From the NCBI RefSeq assembly GCF_000312545.1, contig NZ_HE997542.1, forward strand, positions 96,095-160,094: 64,000 nucleotides of DNA, written 5' to 3'. This stretch comes from Bartonella senegalensis OS02. GTDB taxonomy: Bacteria; Pseudomonadota; Alphaproteobacteria; Rhizobiales; Rhizobiaceae. The position numbers were made by a program, and so were the translations under genes. Under the pieces are notes generated by a model. The model ran no database searches. It was not told the origin of the DNA and saw nothing but the letters and a program-made list of their open reading frames with translations. Shown here piece by piece: positions 41,735 through 51,389 of this stretch. The first letter of the stretch is position 1, and each line of letters begins with the position of its first letter.

Positions 41735-42946
41735 ATGAGTAAGATATCAGATAACCACGATCATTCTGCTTTGCCACTTATGAAGAAGAGGATTCGTGAG
41801 AATGGATCACGTGATATTCATCAGAGTTATGTGCCGGCTTATACTCAAGTGCCTTTACCAAATAATATGAAAAAGCAAATTTTTTTCTGGCTTGGTGCGC
41901 TGGTTTTTTTCATTCTTTTTATGCTTGTTTTTGGATCAGTTTTGCTTCCTTTCGTAGTAGGCATTGTGTTGGCTTACTTTCTTAATCCGATTGTTCAACT
42001 ATTTGAAAAATTTGGTATTCGTCGCGTTTTTGCTACTATCCTCATCACTTTGTTTATTGTTGTGGTTTTTATTGCGGCTTTAATCATTTTAATTCCTATT
42101 ATCAGTTGGCAAATACAGCAATTTATGTACAATGGGCTTCCCGTTTACATTAATCGTATTCAAACTTTTTTTGTTGAACATGATTTTGATTGGGTCAGGC
42201 GCTATTTTGGAAGTGATCCAAATGAACTACAGAGTAATATTAAAGGTCTTTTAGGACAAAGCTCTGATTTTATTACATCGCTTTTGAATTCACTTTTGAA
42301 ATCAGGAAAATCTCTTGTAAATATCGTCAGTATTTTTTTCGTGGCACCTGTGGTGGCATTTTATATGTTATTGGATTGGCCGCGTATGGTTCAAGCAATT
42401 GATGCGCTGATACCACGGGATCATCTTAAAACTGTTCGCAGTATTTTTTACGAAATGGATAGGGCTATCGCTGGTTTTGTTCGTGGTCAAGGAACGGCTT
42501 GTTTAATATTGGGGGGGTATTATGCTATTGGTTTGACTATCACAGGGCTTAATTTTGGTCTTTTAATTGGTATGTTTATTGGCCTTATTAGTTTCGTTCC
42601 TTATATCGGTACAATGAGTGGTTTTGTACTTTCTGTTGGTGTTGCGTGGGTCCAGTTCTATCCGGATAATTGGGGGTGGATCATTGTTGTTATGGTTATA
42701 TTTTTAATTGGTCAATTCATTGAAGGCTACATCCTGCAACCAAAGCTTGTTGGTTCGTCAGTGGGATTGCATCCGGTGTGGTTGATGTTTGCACTTTTTG
42801 CTTTTTCTTCACTCTTTGGTTTTACTGGTATGCTTATTGCTGTTCCTGCGGCGGCGGCTGTTGGCGTTTTGGTTCGGTTTGCTCTTCATACTTATCTTAA
42901 TTCTCAGATGTATTCGCGAAGTGGAAATTCGGAGCAGCTAGAATGA
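41735..42946 (+). CDS. AI-2E family transporter (PerM-like permease)
   Basis: A 403-residue membrane protein of the AI-2 exporter/PerM superfamily. It has paired N-terminal helices, a periplasmic middle with amphipathic helices, and a later cluster of helices including the conserved GLISFVPYIGTMSGFVLSV and the QPKLVGSSVGLHPVWLMFALF stretch. Family functions vary (autoinducer-2 release, Na+/H+ exchange, often unknown). The last four bases overlap the start of the Hda homologue, so they are translationally coupled. This pairing next to purM is conserved in Rhizobiales from memory. Confidence 0.9.
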   Translation: MSKISDNHDHSALPLMKKRIRENGSRDIHQSYVPAYTQVPLPNNMKKQIFFWLGALVFFILFMLVFGSVLLPFVVGIVLAYFLNPIVQLFEKFGIRRVFATILITLFIVVVFIAALIILIPIISWQIQQFMYNGLPVYINRIQTFFVEHDFDWVRRYFGSDPNELQSNIKGLLGQSSDFITSLLNSLLKSGKSLVNIVSIFFVAPVVAFYMLLDWPRMVQAIDALIPRDHLKTVRSIFYEMDRAIAGFVRGQGTACLILGGYYAIGLTITGLNFGLLIGMFIGLISFVPYIGTMSGFVLSVGVAWVQFYPDNWGWIIVVMVIFLIGQFIEGYILQPKLVGSSVGLHPVWLMFALFAFSSLFGFTGMLIAVPAAAAVGVLVRFALHTYLNSQMYSRSGNSEQLE

Positions 42947-43632
42947 AGAAGCATGAAATGCAATTGCCTTTAAATTTTTCTTATAATCCGATTTTTCGAT
43001 TTGATGACCTGGTGATAACAGAGAGTAATCGTATGGCTTTTCAGCTTATTGAGCATTGGCCGAATTGGATTTTACCTATTGCAGTTTTGGTTGGAAAAGA
43101 AGGGTCTGGGAAAACCCACTTCTCTAGCGTATGGGCTGAAAAAGCGGATGCTTTAAGATTTCATCACAGTGAGATTGATCAAGCTGTTGCTTTTGCTTCT
43201 TCAGGCAGATCATTTTTAATCGAGGATGTTGATTCGGGTGAAATTAGTGAGACGGGACTTTTTCACTTAATTAATAGCATTAAACAAGCAAATCTTGATA
43301 CCTGTCAAGCGACGTTATTGATGACAGCACGCACAGTACCCTCAGCATGGAATTTAAAATTAAATGATCTCAAGAGTCGCCTTAATTCAGTTATGTTAGT
43401 TGCAATCAATCAGCCTGATGATGCATTGTTAACAGCTGTTGCTTTTAAACTTTTTTCTGATAGGCAGATTACTGTTCATCCGGAGACTGTTTATTATCTT
43501 GTAAATCGTTGTGAGCGCTCTTTGTTTTCATTGAGGCGTGTTATTGATTGTGTTGATCGTTTGGCATTACAAAGAAAAAGCAAAATAACACGTGCCGTCA
43601 TTGGTGAAGTCCTTAATATGCAAGTCCAGTGA
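42943..43632 (+). CDS. DnaA-related regulator of replication initiation (Hda/HdaA homologue)
   Basis: A 229-residue protein built only of the DnaA-type AAA+ region, as in Hda/HdaA, which with the beta clamp stimulates hydrolysis of ATP-DnaA after initiation. The N-terminal MQLPLNFSY (residues 6-14) contains the QLPL-type clamp-binding peptide. The Walker A loop is GKEGSGKT (residues 51-58), the Walker B region is FLIEDVD, and SRLNSVMLVAI covers the box VII/sensor area. The DNA-binding domain IV of DnaA is absent. The start overlaps the permease stop codon by four bases. Confidence 0.9.
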   Translation: MKKHEMQLPLNFSYNPIFRFDDLVITESNRMAFQLIEHWPNWILPIAVLVGKEGSGKTHFSSVWAEKADALRFHHSEIDQAVAFASSGRSFLIEDVDSGEISETGLFHLINSIKQANLDTCQATLLMTARTVPSAWNLKLNDLKSRLNSVMLVAINQPDDALLTAVAFKLFSDRQITVHPETVYYLVNRCERSLFSLRRVIDCVDRLALQRKSKITRAVIGEVLNMQVQ

Positions 43633-44480
43633 AAGCTGTTTTTAGCGTGTTTTCAGTTGTTAAAAAAGCACTTGTGTTTTATTATTATTCCAATGTGTGC
43701 GGGGAAGCTCTCTATTTAAGTTTTCTGTTTTTGCTATATCTGTTGCAAGGGAACAAAAAGGGATATTTCGTTTGCTTATTTTTACGTAAGGGTGTTTTTT
43801 TTAATGCGCTCAGTGTGGCATTATGCATTGTTTGCATAGCTATTAAGCTTTTTTTACTCACAGAAATTATGCTTTCTCTATAGTTCTTATAAAAGGTTCG
43901 TTATTAAGCTTTGCAAAGTGATTTGAATTCGACTGAGAAAGAGTTCTTGCTTTTTTCTGTAACGAGATTTTTATGGCTTGAATCTAAAAAGGTTTGTTTT
44001 TTAAATGTATCTACTGGTGGAGGAGGACTAGAAGAGTATAAAAAATTTCAAAAAATAACAATAGTTGTCAGTATCAGAGAATCAATAACAGTCGGTTTTT
44101 TTACGGTGCGTGCTAGATTTTGTATCGTAAAGGAGTGGTTTTGCAATTTTATGCTCTTTTCGAATTTTTTATGATATTCAAGTTGCTTTTGGGCTCGCAA
44201 TTATATCTTCTAGATTTTGCTGATGTGATTGAAATTCTCATAAAACAATAGGAAAGTTCGTGGATTTTATGAAGAATTCCGTTATTTTGTTTACAAGGAG
44301 TGAGTTTTTTCTTTCGTGGATGCGTTTTTTCTGTTTCTGTCAGTTCTTTCTTCACAAAGAAAAATTTTAAAAAGCTCTTTCTTGTAAAGAAATGCAACAA
44401 AATTTAAAAAAAAATGTGTTTTTCTCTTGCACTTCTGTTGTGAAAATTTTAGTGAATATGCATCAAGTGAATGTAAATGG
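43633..44480. other. 848-base spacer between hda and tRNA-Pro
   Basis: AT-rich sequence with two open frames of 84 and 87 codons on the plus strand (43629-43883 and 43911-44174). Both are rich in Phe, Leu and Ser, show no motif, and look like by-products of composition. In other Rhizobiales, from memory, ppk follows hda, so this spacer may mark an old rearrangement point. Confidence 0.5.
44427..44455 (+). promoter_or_regulatory. Possible promoter of tRNA-Pro
   Basis: TTGCAC (44427-44432) and TAGTGA (44450-44455) with 17-base spacing lie 25 bases before the tRNA. The -10 box is poor, so this is tentative. Confidence 0.3.
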
Positions 44481-44557
44481 CGGAGCGTAGCGCAGCCTGG
44501 TAGCGCACCTGATTTGGGATCAGGGGGTCGTAGGTTCGAATCCTATCGCTCCGACCA
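44481..44557 (+). tRNA. tRNA-Pro (anticodon TGG)
   Basis: A 77-base cloverleaf. The acceptor stem CGGAGCG pairs with CGCTCCG at 44547-44553, followed by discriminator A and an encoded CCA. The anticodon stem CTGAT/ATCAG (one pair flanking) encloses the loop TTTGGG with anticodon TGG, and the T arm has GGTTCGAATCC. It reads proline CCN codons. Confidence 0.97.
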
Positions 44558-44647
44558 TCTTTTGCTTGATGTGAGAGAATGGCCCAATTGGGTGCGTGTG
44601 GTGAGAAATTATCATTCAAGCGTTTTCTAATTTGAGGGAAAAGAACC

Positions 44648-44953
44648 ATGATCGCACGTATTTATAGTCCTGCGAAGACAGCTATGCAGTCAGGTAGAGG
44701 CAATACTGGTTTTTGGATACTACAGTATGAGCCTATGAAAGCGAAGATGCTTGAACCTCTTATGGGGTATACTGCTACATCCGATATGAATAATCAGGTA
44801 AGGGTTAGGTTTAAGAGGAAGGAAGAGGCGGTTGCTTTTGCGCGTAAGAATGGTATTCCTTATCGTGTAGAGAAAACACATAAGCCGATTCGGCGTGCTG
44901 TTTCTTATTCTGATAATTTTCGCAGTGATAGGCAGCAACCTTGGACGCATTGA
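44648..44953 (+). CDS. NADH dehydrogenase accessory protein, NDUFS4-like (ETC complex I subunit)
   Basis: A 101-residue protein of the ETC_C1_NDUFA4/NDUFS4 family, the 18-kDa accessory subunit of alphaproteobacterial and mitochondrial complex I. It starts MIARIYSPAKTAMQSGRG and has the characteristic WILQYEP, the MGYTATSDMNNQVRVRF segment and a 'F-A-R-K-N-G-I-P-Y' element. It ends in a basic tail with SYSDNFRSDRQQPWTH. It is encoded alone between tRNA-Pro and tRNA-Arg, about 13 kb from the nuo genes on the same strand. It probably joins the peripheral arm near NuoF/NuoG. Confidence 0.92.
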   Translation: MIARIYSPAKTAMQSGRGNTGFWILQYEPMKAKMLEPLMGYTATSDMNNQVRVRFKRKEEAVAFARKNGIPYRVEKTHKPIRRAVSYSDNFRSDRQQPWTH

Positions 44954-44990
44954 GTTAAGGATGTTGTTTTCTCTTGCAAAATGATCAGTT

Positions 44991-45067
<77 letters not shown>

Positions 45068-45142
45068 TGTTTAAGTGGAATCAATAGGGTATAAGAAGTT
45101 TGAGAATTTTCTTTCCATTGGTTTTTTCACTTATTTTTTATT

Positions 45143-45206
45143 TGTTGTTTTGCTGTAAAGGGAGGTATTTTATCTGTTGTTTTGGTATAAAGGGAAATAT
45201 TTTATT
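45143..45206. repeat. Two tandem copies of a 32-bp unit
   Basis: Unit 1 (45143-45174) and unit 2 (45175-45206) both begin TGTTGTTTTG and continue with TAAAGGGA and TATTTTAT words. They differ at five positions. A simple tandem duplication in non-coding sequence, 76 bases after tRNA-Arg. Confidence 0.75.
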
Positions 45207-48166
45207 TTTGGTTTAAGCCGAACAATCGCTTACATTTATAAAACTGTAGCACCTGCATTTAGCTGAACGTGTTGCTATTGTTTTTTTGTCGATGTATTAA
45301 CTTTTAAATATTCGCTACGTGACATGCTTTACGAAATAGGTTGCCAAAACTTTCTTTAGCAAGTTTTTTCCGTTTTATCGCAAATGAATGTTTCAACTTT
45401 CAATAAGACCAATTTAAAGAGTTTCTTATAAGTCAGGCAAAGGGAAAAACATCTATTTTAAATTGGTTCTTGTTTGTTTTGAGATGGATAATAATATCTT
45501 TGATGTCTTTCCAATAGATTTAAATAGCATCATCATGATGCAAGAGTTTATAGAGAGGAAATGTATCATTGTTAATGCTATTTTTATTGGATAGCTGAGA
45601 GTGTTTTTTCATGTCTTTTTTTCATCAATGGCATGGTTGTTTTTTCCTTAAAGGATTTTAGCAATTTTATTTTAAAAGCAGAATTTCTTTTTCTAAAGGT
45701 TTTCTCAACTACTTAATTATGAAGGTTATTTAAAACCTTAAAAAATATACTCTTCTAGGAAAGATATGGTGTGTATGAATGCTTTCTGACACAACTCAAT
45801 ATTGAATGATGTTTGTTACAATCAAAAATGTTTTCTTTTTTCTGATTGGCATCATAAGTTTGAATTGGAACAGAGATTCCCTTCTTGTTTTAAAATCGTT
45901 TTTGTTACAGAAATATACCGATTTTTAGTTTGTTACGGTGTTTTTGATAGGAAATTATCTTTTTATCCAACACTTAGTTCTGTTTATAGCGTTCTAAATC
46001 ATTCTCTCTCATGTGTTTAGAAAAAGCTTGAGAATATCAAAAAAACCTATGAATGGATTTGATCTGATCAACGCACTGAATCAATATAGATATTCATAAA
46101 ATATCCTGAAGAATCTTACTTGTGCTGCTATTGCTTATAACGATTTTCAAGAAAATAGTTGCATGAATTGCATGCAGAAATTTCACAGGACTATAACGTG
46201 ATTGCAATAGTTATGATGGATTTCTAATGATATTTTTTCAATTTCCAAATCCTATTATTCCATTTACGCGTTTGCTGATTATCAATATAAGGTTTATTGT
46301 TCATATCCTACGATGATCTTGCGCTTTATTGCTGGTTCTAAAAGTTATTGTTCCTCAAAATTTATCCACAAACATAGCAGAAATAGCTATGACATTTCGC
46401 ATAATAGGATAATATCCATCGACTGGAAAGACATGCATGGGTATGTAGGGTAAAGTTTTTTGTTCTCAACAGCAACGCTGAATCTGCAAACGAGTAGTTT
46501 ATCGTACCAGAAAATAAAGAAAACAGATAATCCTTCTTGTTTAGCAAGATCCATTAATTGCGGTAAACAAAAATGATAAACTGCAGTTTTTATAGTTCGC
46601 AGCAGTTTAAAAACTTAGATTGTAATCCTCCAAAAGCAGGTTTGATCAAACTTTAGCTGGATTTATCTGTTTGATAGAATTCTAGGATCATTCATCGTGT
46701 ACATTGGTTAAGTTTGAATATGCAATACATAGGGATAGTTGGTAAGAAGAATTGTCATTATCAAGATTTTGTAGACTATGAGTCTTTGTAGGAGGGGGTA
46801 CATAATAGAAACAACAAATACGATTATCTTTTTGCATTTTATGCTAATTTTTTATCTCTAGATTTAAGATTATTTTCAGTTTCAAAATAACACAGTACAA
46901 GTGTAGGAAAAGGAGTGCTGAAGCTATACAGTATCTTGAGTGTGATGCGTTTTTTGTTTTTGATGATAGATGGCTTCTCTCAAATTGGTTTTGATGGTTA
47001 GCTCTTTCTGATTGGCTTTAAATGTCGAGAGGGCTGTTTTTACAGTTTTTGATAAGTTTACATTTTATGGGATGCGAAATGTTGGCTGATCCAATTATAA
47101 ATGTGTTTACTGTTTATTAAAGAGTAGCAATAATCTGCAAACCACTTTTTTATGAATTTGGATTTGCCAGAATTTATTAGATGATTCATCAATGCTCTAA
47201 AAAGTTTCTTTTCGTCTTTAAAGTAGGGGCTTATGAAGAATTAATATTTGTTTAGATTTTTCTATGTTCATGCTTTAAAAGTTCAGCATGTGTTCCTAAT
47301 GCAAATTAAGACTACCAATTTTTCTCTTTTGCTTTGATAAGTCAGCGGTTAATCTTGTTCGAAGTTCTTGTTGTGGCGATTTGCCCAAGTCGCTTTGAAG
47401 TGTGTGATTATAATAATGGTTAGCGAATAGTTTTTCTTCAATTCGCAGATTCAATGGCTTATAGAGCTTATTCCATATTTTGCTGCATTTTTATAGCTTG
47501 TAAAATTTAGTTTGAATTTTTCTGAATGAACTAGGAGTGAAGTAAATCAGACGCTTTATAGGTTCTTAAACAGAATATATGTTGTGCATGTCACAAATAT
47601 TTGTTCTTATTCCTTGGTTGCTTTATCCTTTTTCAAAGAATCCTGCTGGACATTTTAATACTAAAAGGCAGACACACTTTATTTTCAGCTAGAGGTAAAA
47701 ATAACGTGAATGGGATTTTATTAATTATGTTCTAAGTTGATTTTGCTTTTTCTTATTTTGGTAGGAAAATGCAAGTTCGAACCCAAAAATCAGCTTACAT
47801 CGTGATTTTTTATTCTCTTAAATACATATGAAATACCATCATACATAACGGCTGCTATGGGTAAGAACTATTGATAAAGCTAAGAAATGGACAATCCAAA
47901 GGCATAATTTTGAAGCAATATATGTGATGCAGAAAAAATTCCATAATTGCATCTAACCTCTATTGGGAAGGAATCTGCATTGTTGTCTTGTGTTCAATTG
48001 TTTTGACAAAAAGTTTTCTTTGGTAAAAATAAAAAAAGATTTCCTCTGAAGAAGAGAGTTAATTTTTATCAAGAGACAACAGCATTTTTGAGAAGAGAAT
48101 AAAACGCTTTTTAGGAAAATCTTTACAACAAAATGTTCTGATTTATTTGAGGATGAAATTTTTGGT

Positions 48167-48359
48167 ATGTTTGTTAAAATTTTGCAGAGTTTGTCACAAC
48201 AAGACTTAGCAGAATTGAAAAATTGTTAGAAAAATTTGGCAAAAAAACATGTGCCTTTTAGGCATGTTAGAAAATCCTATTCCCTAACCTTTATTTTAGC
48301 TCCCCTAACCCTTAAAAAAGGTATAATAAATCATAAGTTATTTGTTATATAAAATCACA
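48167..48359 (+). repeat. Repeat copy A beside tRNA-Val(GAC)
   Basis: About 193 bases that match 56838-57033 (copy B) and end exactly where both tRNA-Val genes have their 3' ends. The best part is the last 110 bases, with shared words such as ATGTTAGAAAA, CCTATTCCC, ACCTTTATTT and CCCTTAAAAAA. The first third reads as the tail of a protein (containing QQDLAELKN), now interrupted by a stop. It probably derives from duplication of tRNA-Val with its downstream flank. Confidence 0.75.
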
Positions 48360-48434
<75 letters not shown>

Positions 48435-48448
48435 ACTTACTAACGTTG

Positions 48449-48477
48449 CATACACCACATAGAATTACAAACGTCAA
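48449..48477 (-). promoter_or_regulatory. Probable promoter of tRNA-Val(GAC)
   Basis: On the minus strand TTGACG (48477-48472) is followed after 17 bases by TGTATG (48454-48449), ending 14 bases before the tRNA. The -35 box is near consensus; the -10 box is weaker. Confidence 0.5.
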
Positions 48478-48532
48478 TGCCTAATTTAATTTTTTCTTTA
48501 ACCAATCACGAATAATTTGGCAAAAACCGCCT

Positions 48533-48895
48533 TTAAGCAGCAATAAGTATTTTTTCAACCTCATTCACGAGATCGCGCAGGTGAAATGGCTTAGAAAGTA
48601 CTTTTGCATCAGGAGGGGCATCACTATTTGAATTGAGTGCAACTGCTGCAAAGCCTGTAATAAACATCACACGTAAATCAGGATCTATTTCAGTAGCGCG
48701 TCGTGCTAGTTCGATCCCATCCATTTCTGGCATTACAATATCAGTAAGGAGAAGAGAAAATGGTTCTTCTTGTAAACGTTCATATGCGCTAGCACCATTA
48801 TCAAAATCGGCAACTTCATAGCCTGCACGCTCTAGAGCCTTTGCTAGAAAGCGGCGCATATCGTTATCATCTTCTGCAAGCAGGATTCGTTTCAT
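48533..48895 (-). CDS. cpdR: Single-domain response regulator CpdR
   Basis: A stand-alone receiver of 120 residues. It has AEDDNDMRRFLAKALERAGY at the N-terminus, the phospho-acceptor Asp52 in LLTDIVMPEMDG, a Thr in MFITGFAA and a Lys in VLSKPFHLRDLV. In Caulobacter CpdR is phosphorylated by CckA through ChpT, and its unphosphorylated form adapts ClpXP for degradation of CtrA and other proteins. The MKRILLAEDDNDMRRFLAKAL start and short tail match that family closely. CckA is also in this window (36.8-39.4 kb). It lies just after (downstream of) no other coding gene and 98 bases from tRNA-Val. Confidence 0.92.
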   Translation of the reverse strand: MKRILLAEDDNDMRRFLAKALERAGYEVADFDNGASAYERLQEEPFSLLLTDIVMPEMDGIELARRATEIDPDLRVMFITGFAAVALNSNSDAPPDAKVLSKPFHLRDLVNEVEKILIAA

Positions 48896-50199
48896 GATTA
48901 TGTTCCAATTACTCCATTGGTCAGAGTTTTTTGCTTCATTAATTATACAATATAGAGTATTTATAAAAAAAGTGATAAAATGCTCATAATTGGAATGAAT
49001 AGCAAAATGGTTAATTCTTATCTATTGGTCTCATAATATACACTATTAGTTGTTTATTGGTTAAATTCGAAATGTATATGATATTGAAAGAAAGAGGAGT
49101 GTGCGGGCATTTTAATGTTCGTTTCTGTTTCTTTTAGATTAAACTCATTTTAGTCAGCACTCTACGAAACAGTTTTTAGAAATATTCGTTTTAGAGTTTG
49201 TCTCTATGAAGAATGGGAGGGTGAGGGTGTTGTATTGATTTTACTGCTTTTAAGAAGTTAGTATGCAAAACAGAGTTTTTGTAGCCGCTCATTTGCTGTA
49301 TGTTTTCACCAATTTATGTTGTGAATGTAATAGATTTATTTTTAGAGATCCGATTCTGTTAAAATGTGTTGTTCTATAAGATGATATCATTTTTTATCAT
49401 AGATTAGGAATAGAGTTTTTCTCTTTTGATTTCTCTGGCTATGTTATGTTGTTTTAAGATTTTTCTATCGATCATTGTTATTTTTGCAAATTGAGATTAA
49501 CTTATTGAATGATTATATGAGCGTTCTACATTTGATAATCGGTTGATTTTTTTAAGATTGAAGTTTGCTGAAAAGATTTTTCATAGACGTAAGATTCGCA
49601 CAACTTCTATTAAAGAAAAGATTGTATGTATATTTTTATTTTAAATTTAGGTTAGCCATTCGTTTTATATTCGTAAAGAGTTTTACATTATTATGCAAAG
49701 GTAAATAAAATATCAGGATTCTTATTTCATATTTCATAATTAACATAAAATTCTAATTAAGCACTTAGGTTACTCTCACTTTTTCTCTATAAAAACTTAT
49801 TTAAGCACTTCTCGATATTTTATTGAGGAATGACAGCGTTAGGCTGATAAAAGAGACGTTTTTTGCTTTAAATTTTTACCGAAATTTTCCTTTTTTATCA
49901 TAGAAAATCGTCTTAACTTTTAAGATTCAGTAAGGATATATGTAGTGAAGCTTAGATGTTGAATTGGGGGGCACTATCATGAAGAGTTGGTATTGCAGAT
50001 TCTAAAAAAACTCTTCTTACCGCAATCATATTTTATGTCTGATTTTTTGCTGAGGTTTTCTGGGAGTATGATCTCCACATAACGTCTTTTTATAATGAAT
50101 AGAGTTATAGTGCTTATTTAAGATTTTTTCTCTGTCTTTTTTTATTTTATTTGTAATCCTAGATTATAATCTTGTTAAAGATGCGATCTTGTGTGCATT
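48896..50199. other. 1.3-kb AT-rich spacer between cpdR and the hydrolase-fold gene
   Basis: No open frame with a recognisable motif is found and no RNA gene is seen. It must include the cpdR promoter at its left end. A stretch at 49730-49760 is nearly pure AT. Confidence 0.5.
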
Positions 50200-51102
50200 T
50201 CACCCAGGAATAAATGCATCAAATGCAGCCCAAAATTGTTTTTGGTAACTTTCTTCATGCATGATGGTATCGAGTTCAGCACCCGTAATTGTAACACTGT
50301 CTGTTAGATGGGTATGTTGGCATAACTGTCGTACTTCAATGTTGTTAGCAATATTGTTTTGGTTGGCAAGAATAAACAATGTTGGAATTTGTAAAGACCC
50401 ATTAAGGATGTTTTTTTTCATGCTGTCAATTGCATTGAGTACTGATGCCATCCATCGAGATGTCGGACGTTTTATAAGAGAAACAGTGGATGAAGCTACT
50501 TCATTGAAACGCAAAAATTGCATATTTTTTTGTTTTAATTTTTTTCCACCTTTCGCTGGTAAAAATCCAAGACCTATATCAGAAAGAAGTTGTGTGAATT
50601 TATGCTGAAAGCCATTTGTTTTATTCCCAAATGGAGCAAAAAGGGGAGAAACGCAGAGCATTCTATTAAACTTATGATTAATGAGAGCCAGTCCATTGAG
50701 TGCTATCAGTCCACCTATGCCATAGGTTAGCATGTAGTAAGGGGGTGGACAATTAGGATAAACAACATTTTTAAGAAATTCATTTAAATCATTAATATCA
50801 TTGTTAATATTAAAACAATTATGTCTATTCTTTTTTTGTTTATTGGGTTGCAATTTTTCTCGACCAAACCAATCAAATATTGCTGTGTAAAAACCGCGGT
50901 TGGAAATTTCCTTCATTGGTAAAAAATATTCTTCTAGAGCATTTGCATGACTTTCAAGAATAACAATTGTTCCTTTGGCTTTTTTCATTTCAGGATGTGT
51001 TGTCGCAAAACGAATTTTGCGATCAGTGGCTATTTTGAGATGACCATTATGGATATTGGCAGGAGGAACTCTCAAGTCTGTAGAATGAAGAGCTCTTTCC
51101 AA
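50200..51102 (-). CDS. Alpha/beta-hydrolase-fold protein (lysophospholipase-like) lacking the catalytic triad
   Basis: A 300-residue relative of rhizobial alpha/beta hydrolases (PldB/serine aminopeptidase S33 type). The scaffold is retained: GTIVILES near residue 44, GFYTAIFDWFGRE near 70, PPPYYMLTYGIGGLIAL at 119-135 and the C-terminal QFWAAFDAFIPG. The expected nucleophile elbow (A-H-S-M-G-G type) is TYGIGG here, with Gly128 where Ser should be. The acid region reads LANQNN, and the usual G-x-x-H is GAEL with Leu277. It therefore looks like a pseudoenzyme or a gene in early decay, although the frame is intact. Confidence 0.75.
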   Translation of the reverse strand: MERALHSTDLRVPPANIHNGHLKIATDRKIRFATTHPEMKKAKGTIVILESHANALEEYFLPMKEISNRGFYTAIFDWFGREKLQPNKQKKNRHNCFNINNDINDLNEFLKNVVYPNCPPPYYMLTYGIGGLIALNGLALINHKFNRMLCVSPLFAPFGNKTNGFQHKFTQLLSDIGLGFLPAKGGKKLKQKNMQFLRFNEVASSTVSLIKRPTSRWMASVLNAIDSMKKNILNGSLQIPTLFILANQNNIANNIEVRQLCQHTHLTDSVTITGAELDTIMHEESYQKQFWAAFDAFIPG

Positions 51103-51292
51103 TTGACATCCTTTATAGTTTATTTTTGCAATCTACGACAAGGCAAGGCGAGATGAGAAAAAACTCATATCTTTAGTACTTTAATATAATGATGATGAAG
51201 CGTTAAGAAATAGTTATGTTTTTTTTGCATATTTTTACGAATTGAAGCTTAAAAGAGTTGAAATAGAATGGAACAATTACCAGATAAATGAT

Positions 51293-51389
51293 GCGGTCGC
51301 CACTCTGGGGCCGTTGGTTCACGGGCAGGTTTGCCATTTGGGAACTTAGTGAGTCAATCATAGTCGCTCTAAAGGAGGGCAATATTATG
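51293..51389 (+). promoter_or_regulatory. ROSE-like RNA thermometer in the hsp20 leader
   Basis: The leader can fold into a chain of hairpins. GCGGTC (51293-51298) pairs with GGCCGT (51309-51314). GGTTC (51316-51320) pairs with GAACT (51342-51346), enclosing GGCA/TGCC. The last hairpin hides the ribosome binding site: TCGCT (51364-51368) against AGGA (51373-51376), with G51366 bulged. This is the U-Y-G-C-U versus Shine-Dalgarno pairing that defines ROSE elements of rhizobial small heat-shock genes. Melting on heating would free the AGGAGG for translation from 51387. A competing stem GCTCT/AGGGC also masks the site. Confidence 0.75.

Larger units (their letters stand above)
45068..48359. other. 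3.3-kb AT-rich region without intact genes
   Basis: This is the longest gene-free stretch of the window. No frame has a recognisable full domain. On the minus strand a 56-codon open stretch at about 47290-47470 (containing ELRTRLTADLSKQKRK) and another around 46400-46590 (containing LMDLAKQEGLSVFF) read like protein and may be remnants, but I cannot name them. It also holds a 32-bp tandem repeat and, at its right end, repeat copy A next to tRNA-Val. It is probably a decayed island. Confidence 0.6.

Noticed and set aside
43629-44174. Two hydrophobic frames (84 and 87 codons) after hda
   Set aside because: Composition follows T-rich DNA; no motif, and the first overlaps the hda stop codon without a ribosome binding site of its own.
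45802-46020. 72-codon plus-strand frame in the long spacer
   Set aside because: No motif, no ribosome binding site and random-looking composition.
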